In this document: piece by piece, positions 34,471 to 42,812 of the stretch
Layout of the letters: each line of letters starts with the position of its first letter
Numbering within the stretch: the first letter of the stretch is position 1
The notes under the pieces: generated by a model
What the model was told of the DNA's origin: nothing
The model's database searches: none
Seen by the model: only the letters and a program-made list of their open reading frames with translations
Assembly (NCBI GenBank): GCA_965217935.1
Contig: OZ244581.1
Span: forward strand, 1,612,001-1,676,000
Direction of reading: 5' to 3'
Source of the DNA: JBBROS01 sp965217935
GTDB taxonomy: Bacteria > Pseudomonadota > Alphaproteobacteria > Acetobacterales > Acetobacteraceae
DNA: 64,000 bases
Position numbers and translations under genes: made by a program

Positions 34471-34514
34471 CCTAAGCAGGCATTCGTGGCTTGTGCCACG
34501 AATGCCTGCTTAGG
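34471..34514. terminator. Perfect 20-bp stem hairpin after the aminoacyl operon
   Basis: CCTAAGCAGGCATTCGTGGC (34471-34490) pairs perfectly with 34495-34514 around a TTGT loop. It lies 45 bases after the condensation-domain stop, so it could end transcription, but no T-tract follows and its right arm is shared with the repeat at 45883, which points to a repeat element. Confidence 0.65.
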
Positions 34515-34694
34515 AATCTCTGAAGACGCATCATTTTCCGCGTCGTGACGGCGAGCCGTCCCGCGAAATGATGCTTGAGGCGCTCGTTCGGAAGTAACCG
34601 CACCGAATCGATCGGGCGAACGAGCGCCTCAAGTCTTTGTTTTTCCGGGCAGCTTTATCGGCGTGCTGCCGCACTTATTGCCGACGCTGCCCTT
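34495..34694. repeat. Composite palindromic repeat array
   Basis: Three joined pieces with copies elsewhere: 34495-34576 (copy at 45883-45964; 54 of 55 bases identical over 34522-34576); a 17-bp perfect inverted repeat CTTGAGGCGCTCGTTCG (34574-34590) with its complement at 34617-34633 (diverged copy at 61543-61600); and 34624-34694 (copy at 12434-12504). Each contains internal hairpins such as GACGGC-GA-GCCGTC. The remaining DNA to 34910 holds no gene that I can support. Confidence 0.75.
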
Positions 34695-34910
34695 CTGCTT
34701 GCGCCTCGGCCTGGGCATGGAAGCGCGCTTTGGCCTCGACGGGGTGGCGCGGGCGTGCGGGTGGATGTGCAGCATGGGTCACCGTTGTCCTGAGACGGCA
34801 GGCAAACGCTGAAACCGAGGGGCATACTCCGCAACAGCCAACCTGCCCGGCTCCCAACATTGTTCCGCGACCGGACAATTCAGGGCCGCCATGAGCCTCG
34901 GTGCATCAGG

Positions 34911-35303
34911 TCAGGCCCGTTTGCCAACATGGGCGACCGCGGCGATCTCGACCAGTGCGCCGGGCTTGACCAGGCCGCATTGGATGCAGTAGCGGGCGGG
35001 CTTGTCGCCGGGGAAAAACTCGGCATAGGCGGCGTTGATGGGGCCGTAATTGGCCCAGTCGGTGAGGAAAACGTGGTTGAAGGCGACATCAGCCATCGTG
35101 CCGCCGGCCGCCTCGACGACGGCCTGGATGGTTTGCAGGACATGGCGGGTTTGGGCGGCAGGATCGCCTTCGTGGATGACGTTGTTGTCCTTGTCGAACG
35201 GCAGCGTGCCGGAGACGTAGAGCACGCCGTCGGCCATTGCTCCGGGGGAATAAGGGGCGAGCGGCTTGCCGGCGCCTGCGGGAATGACGGGTTCGATGGG
35301 CAT
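34911..35303 (-). CDS. rutC: RutC-like RidA-family protein
   Basis: A 130-residue member of the RutC branch of the RidA/YjgF family, with GKPLAPYSPGAMADGVLYVS near the start and the C-terminal KPARYCIQCGLVKPGALVEI block containing the conserved Arg. RutC acts with the Rut pyrimidine degradation enzymes, probably deaminating or detoxifying 3-aminoacrylate. No other rut genes are nearby, so the role could instead be general enamine/imine deamination. The start is preceded by AAGGAG eight bases upstream. Confidence 0.82.
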   Translation of the reverse strand: MPIEPVIPAGAGKPLAPYSPGAMADGVLYVSGTLPFDKDNNVIHEGDPAAQTRHVLQTIQAVVEAAGGTMADVAFNHVFLTDWANYGPINAAYAEFFPGDKPARYCIQCGLVKPGALVEIAAVAHVGKRA

Positions 35304-35428
35304 GGGCGATGCTCCTTCAGGATGGCGGGCGGCGGCGCAACAACTCGGGCACGCTCAGGGCGCCGCCGGCGAACGACTGAACGCTATACAATGTCGTGCG
35401 CCGGATGGAGTCCAGCCTAGACCCTTGT

Positions 35429-35452
35429 CGCCCTGACTTTGCAGTCAGGGCG
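35429..35452. repeat. 10-bp hairpin repeat
   Basis: CGCCCTGACT (35429-35438) and AGTCAGGGCG (35443-35452) pair perfectly around TTGC. The same arms occur at 56457-56481, and the left flank TAGACCCTTGTCG recurs, inverted, at 12.5 kb. It lies between two minus-strand genes and may terminate the operon above or be a repetitive element. Confidence 0.6.
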
Positions 35453-35511
35453 CTGACGCCCATTGCGAACCCCTGCCGCCGAGGCAGCCCCCGCTCGCGT
35501 CCGCCTGCCCG

Positions 35512-37032
35512 TCAGCAAACCTTTTCCAGCCGCAGCGACTGTCCAAGCGCCCCAGGCAACCGGCCTTCGGTCAGACCAGCCGGAACGCCCAGCGGATAGA
35601 ACAAGATCATCGACGTCGGCCCCTCGCACGAGGCCCGGGCCTCGGCCACCGCCGCGTCATGCCGCGCCGGGGTGGTCAGTTCGAGGAAAAAGTTCCATCG
35701 CTCCCATTGCGGCCGCAGCACCAGCGGCTGCTGCACCGGGATGGCGAACATCTTCGGCACGAACACGCCGTGCGGCGCCATCAGCGTGACCTGCGGCGGC
35801 CAGAACGACCACCATGTGTAGGACGTCCTCGGCTGCGCATCCGCGGCCAGCAGGGTCGAGCCCGGCGGCATGGCCGACAATGCCGCCTCCAGCGCCGCGA
35901 AGCTGCGCCCGGTCGCGGCGAAATCAGCCGCCAGCCAAACGCTCCGGCCGGCAAGCAGGGCGCACAGCGCCAGCGACAGCGAGGCCGAAGCGCCCCGGAG
36001 CGGCGCCGTCGCCGCGAGCAGGACGACGGCGACCGCGGGGATGCGGGCATCGAGGAACGCGCTGCCGCCGATCCAATCCGGGGCCGCGAGCGACACCAGC
36101 GCCAAGGCGCCGACCGTAACCAGCCAGCATAACGCAGGGCGGGGACGCAGCCGCCAAACCAGCGCCGCGAGCGGGATCAATGCCAGCACGAGCATGACAT
36201 CCGGGCCGACGTGCAGGCTCAGCAGCGTCTTGGCCCAGATGCTGACCTTGCCGAAGACGACGCCGGCCGCCGTCCCGTGCCCGCGGTAGACGATCCGGTG
36301 CAGGCTGTTGCCCGCGACCGGCGAGCCGACGACCGCGGCCAGGACGATGAGCGCCGCGAGACAGGACGGCGCCAGCACGAGCGGCGTCCGCCAGCGCGCG
36401 CGGCCCAGGCGCACGAGGTCGAGACAGCCGAGACAGCCCATGAACAGCGCCGCCGCGATGATGTGGCAGAACGCCACCGCAGCGGTCCCGATCAATGCGA
36501 TCGCCAGCCGACGCCGGACGGACCGGTTTTGCGCGGACCAGGCCAGCAGCCACAGCATGACCGAGATCCCGGTCATGAAATTCACGAAGCCCCAGAACAG
36601 CGGCAGGGTGTAGAAGCACCCGGCCGCCAGCGGCGCCGTCAATGCGGATTGGGCGCCCGCCGCCCGCGCCAGCCTGTGAAACCCGCCGACGAACAGCGCA
36701 TAGAGCGCCAGCAGATAGAGCGTTCCGGCCGTCCCGATCGAGAGCCCCGCCTGCTGCAGCCCGACCAGCGTCAGGTCGATGATCGCGTTCGGGATCAGGA
36801 AGCCGCGGAAGACGTAGTGCGCGGTCCAGAACGGATCGCCTTGCAGCACCTGTTGGATGACCCAGATGCGGGCCAGGTGCCCCGGCCAATCCTCCAGCGG
36901 CGCCGGCGCCGACACCGCGAGCGGCAAGGCGCCGAGCAGGACAGAGAGCCATCCGATCAGCAGCGCGTGCCGGGCCAGCAGGTCTTGCGTGCCGGCAACC
37001 CGTGGGCGGATGGCCGTGGAAGCGGCCTTCAT
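35512..37032 (-). CDS. Polytopic membrane protein, possible GT-C glycosyltransferase
   Basis: A 506-residue protein with about ten or more hydrophobic segments and a soluble C-terminal region after ~residue 400. The first loop contains LEDWPGHLAR, an acidic loop position comparable to GT-C enzymes that use polyprenyl-phosphate sugars, but no firm family was recognised. It is the last gene of a three-gene unit with a GT2 glycosyltransferase and a methyltransferase, which supports a role in lipid-linked glycan synthesis. ATG 37032 was chosen because the upstream extension runs into the methyltransferase gene. Confidence 0.7.
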   Translation of the reverse strand: MKAASTAIRPRVAGTQDLLARHALLIGWLSVLLGALPLAVSAPAPLEDWPGHLARIWVIQQVLQGDPFWTAHYVFRGFLIPNAIIDLTLVGLQQAGLSIGTAGTLYLLALYALFVGGFHRLARAAGAQSALTAPLAAGCFYTLPLFWGFVNFMTGISVMLWLLAWSAQNRSVRRRLAIALIGTAAVAFCHIIAAALFMGCLGCLDLVRLGRARWRTPLVLAPSCLAALIVLAAVVGSPVAGNSLHRIVYRGHGTAAGVVFGKVSIWAKTLLSLHVGPDVMLVLALIPLAALVWRLRPRPALCWLVTVGALALVSLAAPDWIGGSAFLDARIPAVAVVLLAATAPLRGASASLSLALCALLAGRSVWLAADFAATGRSFAALEAALSAMPPGSTLLAADAQPRTSYTWWSFWPPQVTLMAPHGVFVPKMFAIPVQQPLVLRPQWERWNFFLELTTPARHDAAVAEARASCEGPTSMILFYPLGVPAGLTEGRLPGALGQSLRLEKVC

Positions 37033-37043
37033 CGCAGGCGCGC

Positions 37044-37766
37044 TCAGGGCTTCACGGCCCGCGCGAACACGCTCAACCCGGCGACGCGGTTCTTGCGGAA
37101 CACGGGCAGCTCGGCCTTGCAGGCATTCCAGAACATTCCGTTCAACACCGGCCCGAATTGCCGCATGTCGCTTTTCGGCTCGGCGCCCTTGTCCCCGCCC
37201 ACGCGCCTGATCATGCGGACCGTCGCCGCCAGCGGCAGGATCGCGCCGTAGAAATAGCACCCGACCTCGATGGCAAGCCCCGCCGCGCGCAGCACGGATT
37301 CGAGTTGCGGCAGCGTGTAGCGGCGGTAATGCTCCAGGAACACGTCGTGGCCGCTCCAGAGCCAGTTGAACGCGGGGACGGTGACGATGGCCCGCGCGCC
37401 TCGCGGCAGCCGTTCCACGTAATCGCGCGCCAGGCCCACATCGTCCTCGACATGCTCCAGCACGTCCATCATCAGCATCAGCCCGGCCCCGGCATCCGGC
37501 TCGGCGAGGCGCTTGCGGAACCGGAGGTCCCGCCCGCAGACCTCCTCGTCCGCCTCGTCGTCGTAGCCCGGATCGACGCAGACGGCGCGCGTGGCGCGTC
37601 CCGCCGCCAGCAGCGAGCGGGAGAAGAAGCCGGAGCCGGCGCCCACGTCGATCAGGGGCGAGGGATCAAGGTCGTCGGTCGCCTGCATCACCGCGGCCAG
37701 CTTGGCCCGGTAGTACCAATGCCTGCCCGGCTGGTCGCCCAGCAGCTCAGATTCCTTCAGATCCAA
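37044..37766 (-). CDS. SAM-dependent methyltransferase
   Basis: A 240-residue class I methyltransferase. The SAM-binding motif LIDVGAGSGFFSR is near residue 38; MMDVLEHVEDD (~100) and the SGHDVFLEHYRRYTLPQLE block (~137) are typical of small-molecule/lipid methyltransferases encoded next to GT2 enzymes. The start overlaps the end of the GT2 gene by 20 bases, so the two are co-translated. The substrate is probably a lipid-linked sugar or isoprenoid; this is inference from the operon. Confidence 0.85.
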   Translation of the reverse strand: MDLKESELLGDQPGRHWYYRAKLAAVMQATDDLDPSPLIDVGAGSGFFSRSLLAAGRATRAVCVDPGYDDEADEEVCGRDLRFRKRLAEPDAGAGLMLMMDVLEHVEDDVGLARDYVERLPRGARAIVTVPAFNWLWSGHDVFLEHYRRYTLPQLESVLRAAGLAIEVGCYFYGAILPLAATVRMIRRVGGDKGAEPKSDMRQFGPVLNGMFWNACKAELPVFRKNRVAGLSVFARAVKP

Positions 37767-38778
37767 CCGATGCCTCCCGATACGCGGCCCCGAGGCTGCG
37801 CGCCGGCGCGAACTGCTCCACGAAATACAGCGGGCGTTGCTTCACCTCGTTGAACACCCGGCCCAGGTATTCGCCCAACACGCCCAGGAAGATCAGTTGC
37901 GTCCCGCCCAGCAGCAGCACGACGGCCATCAGGCTCGGGTAGCCCGGCACAGGGCTGCCGACCAGCAGCGTGTCGCCGATCACGACGGCGCCGTATAGGC
38001 CGGCGAACCCCGCCACGAGCAGGCCGATGTAGGTCGCGAGCTTCAAAGGCAGCACGGTGAAGGCCGTCATGCCCTCCAGCGCGAAGTTCCACAGTTTCCA
38101 GTAGTTCCACTTCGTCTGCCCGGCCGCCCGCGGCGCGCGGTCGTAATACACCGCCTCCTGCCGGTAGCCGATCCAGGCGAACAGCCCCTTCATGAACCGG
38201 TGACGCTCGCGCAGCCGCATCAGAGCATCGACGGCGCGGCGGTTCATCAGCCGGAAATCGCCGGTGTCCCGCGGCAGCCGGACGTAGCCGACCCGCGCCA
38301 TCACCCTATAGAACATCCCGGCCGTCGCCCGCTTGAGCCAGGTCTCTCCCGCGCGCGCCCGCCGCCGCGCGTAGGCCACATCGGCGCCTCCCCGCCAAGC
38401 CGCCACCAGCGCCGGGATCACCTCCGGCGGGTCCTGCAGGTCGGCGTCGATCACCACCACCGCCTCGCCCCGCGCGTGGTCGAGCCCGGCGGTCATCGCC
38501 GCCTCCTTGCCGAAGTTGCGCGACAGGTTGACGACCGACACCTCGGGGCAGCGCGCGTGCAGCCCGCGCATGATCTCCAGCGTGCTGTCCCGGCTGCCGT
38601 CGTTGACGTAGATCACGCACCAGCGCAGCCCGAGGCCGCCCATCACCGCCTCAAGCCGCTCATGGAAGGCGGGCAGCACCGCCGCTTCGTCGAAGCAGGG
38701 CACGACCACCGTCAGCTCCGGGTCGGGCAAGGCGCCGTACCAGGCCCTGTCGCTGGCGTTTATCGTTGAATCCGGCAC
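37747..38778 (-). CDS. GT2 glycosyltransferase (dolichyl-phosphate mannose synthase-like)
   Basis: A 343-residue family 2 glycosyltransferase of the ArnC/GtrB type: catalytic GT-A domain with VVPCFDEAAVLP, NDGSRDST and IDADLQDPPEVIP (Asp-Ala-Asp, ~110), and two C-terminal membrane helices (~235-300). Such enzymes charge undecaprenyl phosphate with a sugar for later flipping. It leads the three-gene minus-strand operon with the methyltransferase and polytopic membrane protein. The sugar donor is not predictable. Confidence 0.92.
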   Translation of the reverse strand: MPDSTINASDRAWYGALPDPELTVVVPCFDEAAVLPAFHERLEAVMGGLGLRWCVIYVNDGSRDSTLEIMRGLHARCPEVSVVNLSRNFGKEAAMTAGLDHARGEAVVVIDADLQDPPEVIPALVAAWRGGADVAYARRRARAGETWLKRATAGMFYRVMARVGYVRLPRDTGDFRLMNRRAVDALMRLRERHRFMKGLFAWIGYRQEAVYYDRAPRAAGQTKWNYWKLWNFALEGMTAFTVLPLKLATYIGLLVAGFAGLYGAVVIGDTLLVGSPVPGYPSLMAVVLLLGGTQLIFLGVLGEYLGRVFNEVKQRPLYFVEQFAPARSLGAAYREASVGSEGI

Positions 38779-38905
38779 GTCGCAGTCCCCGATGTCGTCA
38801 AGAGACCTCGATAGCCGCTACGCGCCCGGAACGGCCAGTCAGGGTTTGTCAGCAACGATGAGGCAGCGGCAAGTCGGGGCGAACTCGCTGCAAATTGGCC
38901 CGGCG

Positions 38906-39610
38906 TTAGAGTCCCGTCAGCAGGCCCGAATACACGACCGGCCCGGTCGGCAACTGCGTCGGCGACCCGCCGAGCGGCTCCTGGCTGACCAGGAGTTGCG
39001 TGCCTTGCGGCTCGCGAACCTGAAGCCGCGTCCGCCCGCTGTCCGGCAGCAGGCCGAGGCTGACCGGCGCCGTGGTATTGGCCCGCAGCGCCCAGAGCTG
39101 CAGCGACCGGCCTTGCGGCACGGCCGGGCTCGACACCGCGGCGACGGTCGCAGTCCCATCCGGGTTCACCCGGACGAGGAACGTGGCGCCGGGCGAATTG
39201 GCCGGGGTCAGAGCGGCCAGCAGCGGTTCGGGCGGTTTCGCGGGCTTGTTGTAGAGCAGGAGCGCGAGGCTCGCGGCAATCGCCAAAGCGCCGGCCGTGG
39301 TCGCCCGCCACAGGTTCGGGTTGCGCCAGATCCGGACGGGGACGGCCGATCGGCCCGTTGGCTCACGGGTGTCGAGACCGGCGGCGAGCGCCAACCGCCG
39401 CCAGAGCATCGGCGGCGGCTGCACCGGCGGCACGATATCGGCAAGCGGCGTCAGCAGGTCTTCCCATAGGGCGATCGCGCCTGCCACCGCCGGGTCGCTC
39501 AAGGCCAGCGCTTCCATCGCCCGCGCCTGCAACGGCGGCAGCAGGCCCATGACATACTCGGCGGCCTGAAGGTCGCGTTCCTCGAATTCGGGATCGGAGG
39601 CGCCGCTCAT
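38906..39610 (-). CDS. Anti-sigma factor (RskA-like)
   Basis: A 234-residue membrane anti-sigma factor. The N-terminal cytoplasmic region includes AAEYVMGLLPP, one membrane helix lies at ~100-117 (TAGALAIAASLALLLY), and the periplasmic C-terminus has the LQLWALRANTTAPVSLGLL block characteristic of the RskA C-terminal domain. ATG 39610 overlaps the sigma factor stop by four bases. It is expected to hold the ECF sigma factor inactive until regulated proteolysis. Confidence 0.9.
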   Translation of the reverse strand: MSGASDPEFEERDLQAAEYVMGLLPPLQARAMEALALSDPAVAGAIALWEDLLTPLADIVPPVQPPPMLWRRLALAAGLDTREPTGRSAVPVRIWRNPNLWRATTAGALAIAASLALLLYNKPAKPPEPLLAALTPANSPGATFLVRVNPDGTATVAAVSSPAVPQGRSLQLWALRANTTAPVSLGLLPDSGRTRLQVREPQGTQLLVSQEPLGGSPTQLPTGPVVYSGLLTGL

Positions 39611-40179
39611 AGCCCCTCTCCCCCGAGGCACGCGCGCAAGGCGAGCAAGGCCCGGCGGATGCTGGACTTCACCGTGCCCAAAGGCTGGCGCAGCCGCTCG
39701 GCGACCTCGTTATGGGTCAAGCCGTCAACGAAGGCCAGGACCACGAGGTTGCGCCGCGCCGGCTCGATCTCCTCCAGGCAGCGATGCAGCGCCTCGCCTT
39801 CGCGCGTCGCCTGCAGCCGGTCCAGCGGCAAGGGATCCGGGTCGATTGGCTCGGCCACCTCCGCCCCCACCACTTCCCGCCGGGTCCGCGCGATGGCGTC
39901 CAGTGCCCGGTAGCGCACCAGGCTCACGAGCCAGGCCCGCGCGTTGCCGCGCTCCGGGTCGAACCGGGCCGCGTTGCGCCATACCTGCAGCATCGCGTCG
40001 TGCACCGCGTCGGAGGCCAGCGCCGTATCGCGGGTGATCCGCATCGCCACGGCATACAGGGTCGAGGATTGTTGGTCATAAAGCCGGCGGAAAGCGGCGC
40101 CGTCGGCCTGGGCGCACTGCACCAGAAGCATGGCAACCTCGTCATGCGGAACCGGACCGGTCGAGACGGCTTGCTTCAT
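39607..40179 (-). CDS. ECF RNA polymerase sigma factor (SigK-like)
   Basis: A 190-residue ECF sigma factor. Region 2 is at ~25-90 (FRRLYDQQSSTLYAVAMRIT) and region 4 at ~125-180 (FVDGLTHNEVAERLRQPLGT then VKSSIRRALLAL). ATG 40179 has AAGGA six bases upstream; an in-frame ATG at 40215 lacks such a site. It is followed directly by its RskA-like anti-sigma factor and preceded by a fasciclin-domain gene, the same gene set as mycobacterial SigK/RskA/MPT70-83. Confidence 0.9.
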   Translation of the reverse strand: MKQAVSTGPVPHDEVAMLLVQCAQADGAAFRRLYDQQSSTLYAVAMRITRDTALASDAVHDAMLQVWRNAARFDPERGNARAWLVSLVRYRALDAIARTRREVVGAEVAEPIDPDPLPLDRLQATREGEALHRCLEEIEPARRNLVVLAFVDGLTHNEVAERLRQPLGTVKSSIRRALLALRACLGGEGL

Positions 40180-40255
40180 GCCGTCCTTATGGCCTGGCTC
40201 CTCGTCTCGGAGCAAGCTGGGCGGGTCTGCCGTTCTGGCCGCCCGCCGCCTCGCA

Positions 40256-40801
40256 TCAGCCCGGGATGAGCACCCGGTCGACCACGTGGATTACGCCGTT
40301 GCTCTGTCGCACGTCGGCGATCCGAACGTGCGACATGCCGCCTTCCGGGTCCGAGACCGTGATCACCGTGCCGATCTGCGTCAGCGTCAGCTCCTCGCCT
40401 TCAACGGTTTTGAGGTGGGCGATGCCATGCCCCTTCATGATCATCGCCTGCAGCGCCGCCGCATCATAGTTGCCCGGCGCCACGTGATAGGTCAGAATCT
40501 TGACCAGCTTCGGCTTGTTTTCCGGCTTGAGCAGCGCGTCGACCGCGCCCGCCGGCAGGGCGGCAAAGGCTTCGTTGGTCGGCGCAAACACCGTGAACGG
40601 GCCGGGACCCCTGAGCGTTTGAACCAGGCCGGCCGCTTTTATCGCTGCCACCAGCGTCGTGTGGTCTTTTGAGTTGACGGCATTGTCGACGATGTCCTTA
40701 GTCGGGTACATCGGTGCGCCGCCAACCATGGTCAAGGCCAAGGCCGGCGTGGCCGTGGTAAGCGCCAGCGCGAGGAGCGCGCTGCGGAAACGGGACGTCA
40801 T
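40256..40801 (-). CDS. Secreted fasciclin (FAS1) domain protein
   Basis: A 181-residue exported protein: signal peptide at 1-22 (ending ATPALA) followed by one FAS1 domain with the H1 motif FTVFAPTNEAFAAL (~67), YHVAPGNYDAAAL and the terminal NGVIHVVDRVLIP motif. Fasciclin proteins act in adhesion or redox-sensitive envelope functions. It lies 76 bases upstream of the ECF sigma/anti-sigma pair on the same strand, and is the probable target of that sigma factor. Confidence 0.92.
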   Translation of the reverse strand: MTSRFRSALLALALTTATPALALTMVGGAPMYPTKDIVDNAVNSKDHTTLVAAIKAAGLVQTLRGPGPFTVFAPTNEAFAALPAGAVDALLKPENKPKLVKILTYHVAPGNYDAAALQAMIMKGHGIAHLKTVEGEELTLTQIGTVITVSDPEGGMSHVRIADVRQSNGVIHVVDRVLIPG

Positions 40802-40833
40802 GAACGATCCTATCGGTTCGGGGTTCTCGTGTC

Positions 40834-40868
40834 CTGGGGACGCCGGCGGTCCAGGCCGGCGTCCCCAG
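40834..40868. promoter_or_regulatory. Perfect 14-bp stem hairpin between divergent genes
   Basis: CTGGGGACGCCGGC (40834-40847) pairs perfectly with 40855-40868 around a seven-base loop. It lies between the divergent fasciclin and NUDIX genes, about 33 bases upstream of the fasciclin start and therefore possibly in its 5' leader. It may be a regulator site or an RNA hairpin. Confidence 0.5.
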
Positions 40869-40925
40869 CTTATCCCATACCGTTTCGTCTCCATTCTGGA
40901 TGCAACAGTACGATTACGAGCTGAC

Positions 40926-41537
40926 ATGCCTGAAAAAAAACCACCGCCTCCGTTCGCGCGCCATGCAGCCAGCCTGATCGTGCTGCGAGACGGCGCCTCA
41001 GGGCCCGAAGCGCTGATGGGCGTTCGGGGCGCAGGCCACCGGTTCATGCCCAATTGCCTCGTCTTTCCCGGCGGCGCCGTGGATGCCGCCGATGCCGGCG
41101 CCAGGACCGCCTCGGAGCCGCCGGCGCACACGCTCGCCATGCTGGGCCGCAAGGCGAAGCCGCGTCTCGCGCGCGCCATCGTCATCGCCGCGGCCCGCGA
41201 GCTCGAGGAGGAGACCGGCCTCTCGCTCGGGCGCCCGCCCAGGCTCGGCGGCGTGCATTACCTCTGCCGCGCCGTCACCCCGACCACGTCGCCCATCCGC
41301 TTCAACGCCCGCTTCCTCATCGTCGCGGCCAATGAGACGGAGGGCACGCCGGGGGACACGGGCGAGCTGCAATCGGTCGGCTACCGGCCGCTTGAGGCGG
41401 TCATCGGCGACGACTTGATGCTCGTGACCCGCGAAGTGCTGCGGCGGCTCGCGGCCTGGCTGGCGCTGCCGTCCGACGCGCGGCTCGCGCGGCCCTCGCT
41501 CGACGTGTTCAAGCAGCGGCGCTGGCGCACCGAGTAA
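40926..41537 (+). CDS. NUDIX hydrolase
   Basis: A 203-residue NUDIX-fold protein that probably hydrolyses a nucleoside-diphosphate-linked compound. The core of the NUDIX box is visible as AARELEEETGLSLG (~92-105); the preceding Gly-rich loop FPGGAVDAADA is separated from it by a longer than usual insert with PPAHTLAMLGRKAKPRL. The length and MPNCLVFPGG context resemble the NUDT7/19-like CoA/ADP-sugar group. It ends two bases before a convergent membrane-protein gene. Substrate unknown. Confidence 0.85.
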   Translation: MPEKKPPPPFARHAASLIVLRDGASGPEALMGVRGAGHRFMPNCLVFPGGAVDAADAGARTASEPPAHTLAMLGRKAKPRLARAIVIAAARELEEETGLSLGRPPRLGGVHYLCRAVTPTTSPIRFNARFLIVAANETEGTPGDTGELQSVGYRPLEAVIGDDLMLVTREVLRRLAAWLALPSDARLARPSLDVFKQRRWRTE

Positions 41538-41539
41538 CG

Positions 41540-41857
41540 CTACCGCCGCAGCGTCTGCGCCAGCATCGCGCTCGCCAGCGCGGCCAAGCCAAGCCCGATC
41601 CAGAACGCCCACGGCGTCAGCCCCGCGCCAGCATCGAACGCCCCGTGCGCCAGCACGTGCGCGGCCATGAACAGCAGCGTGCCGATATTCAACCCGATCG
41701 AGGGGCCAAACAGCCGCCGCACGCGCTGGTAGGCGGCCGTCAGGTGCGGCGGCACCTCCTCCGGCCCGCCGTAATGCGCCGCCCAGCCCGAACGGTAGCA
41801 CACGGCGGTGAACGCCAGTCCCGTGATCAACAGAAGGATGTTGGTCCAGAAATACAT
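41540..41857 (-). CDS. Small four-helix membrane protein, unknown
   Basis: A 105-residue hydrophobic protein with three to four predicted membrane helices (about 5-22, 48-70, 80-98). The GWAAHYGGPEEVPPHLTAAY loop is distinctive but I do not recognise a named family. It lies five bases after the epimerase gene on the same strand and is probably the last gene of the surface-glycan operon. Confidence 0.65.
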   Translation of the reverse strand: MYFWTNILLLITGLAFTAVCYRSGWAAHYGGPEEVPPHLTAAYQRVRRLFGPSIGLNIGTLLFMAAHVLAHGAFDAGAGLTPWAFWIGLGLAALASAMLAQTLRR

Positions 41858-41862
41858 GCGCG

Positions 41863-42807
41863 TCAGCCGACCAGCGCGTCCGGCCGCATCGTCGCGCGAA
41901 GCCAGCCCGCCGTTTCCGCCAGACCCTGCGCCAGGCCGATCCGCGGCCGCCACCCGGTCTCCCGCCGGATCAGCGCCGTATCCAGAACGTTGACCGGCAC
42001 GTCCGCCGCCCGGCCTGCCCGCCGCACGACATCGACGGACGCTAGACCCAATGCCGAGGCAACGTCTGCCAGCAGCTCGTTCAGGCTGCGGCCCACCCCG
42101 CTGCCGACGTTCAGCACCCGGTGCGGCCCGTCGTAGAGCGCGGCGGCGACGAAGGCCGCAGCCACGTCGTCCACGTGAATGAAGTCCCGCGTGACCTCGC
42201 CGGTGCCCCAGATCTCCACCGGCTCGCCCGCCAGCGCCCTGTGCAGCATCGCCGCCACCACGCCCTGGCGCCGGTGCGGCGATTGCCCAGGCCCGTAGGG
42301 GTTGGCCAGCCGCAGCGTCATCCCGTCCAAGCCGTAAGCCCGGCGGCAGAAGCCGATGTATTGCTCGATCACCAGCTTCTGCAGCCCGTAGGCCGTCGTC
42401 GGCATCGGCGCCGCGCTTTCCGGCGTCGGCGTCTGGGCGGCCGAGCCATAGACCGTGCCGCCGGACGAGGCGAACACGAACCGCCGGACGTTCGCGTCCG
42501 CGCAAAGCTGCAGCAGCCGCAGCGCCGGCGTCACGTGCGCTCGCACGTCCCCGGCCAAGTCCGTCACAGCTCCCGGCAGCGACGACCCGACCAGGTGGAA
42601 CACCATCTGCTGCCCGGCCAAGGCCCGCCGCAACGCAGGCTCGTCGTCAAGCGCTGCTAACGTCCAGGGGATGGCCTGGTCACTCTCGGGCGCGCGGCGC
42701 GAGTAGCCGTGGACGCGGGCGCCGGCGCGCAACAGCGCCCGCACGACCGCGCCGCCCAGGAACCCGCTCGCCCCCAGCACCAGGCACCGGACGCCTTCGA
42801 GGCCCAT
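41863..42807 (-). CDS. NAD-dependent sugar epimerase/dehydratase
   Basis: A 314-residue extended short-chain dehydrogenase. The Rossmann motif is VLGASGFLGGAVV (~9-21); the catalytic Tyr-x3-Lys is in TTAYGLQKLVIEQY (~145); TVYGS and LRLANPYGPGQ are typical of UDP-glucose 4-epimerase-like enzymes. It follows the large glycosyltransferase by five bases, so it probably makes a nucleotide sugar for that enzyme. The exact sugar is unknown. Confidence 0.9.
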   Translation of the reverse strand: MGLEGVRCLVLGASGFLGGAVVRALLRAGARVHGYSRRAPESDQAIPWTLAALDDEPALRRALAGQQMVFHLVGSSLPGAVTDLAGDVRAHVTPALRLLQLCADANVRRFVFASSGGTVYGSAAQTPTPESAAPMPTTAYGLQKLVIEQYIGFCRRAYGLDGMTLRLANPYGPGQSPHRRQGVVAAMLHRALAGEPVEIWGTGEVTRDFIHVDDVAAAFVAAALYDGPHRVLNVGSGVGRSLNELLADVASALGLASVDVVRRAGRAADVPVNVLDTALIRRETGWRPRIGLAQGLAETAGWLRATMRPDALVG

Positions 42808-42812
42808 GCCGC

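Noticed and set aside
34675..34878. A 67-codon minus-strand frame between the repeat array and rutC
   Set aside because: It starts inside the repeat array, has no recognised family, and its composition resembles random high-GC frames.
34860..35420. A 186-codon plus-strand frame over the rutC gene
   Set aside because: Antisense of a clear RutC protein; no domain.
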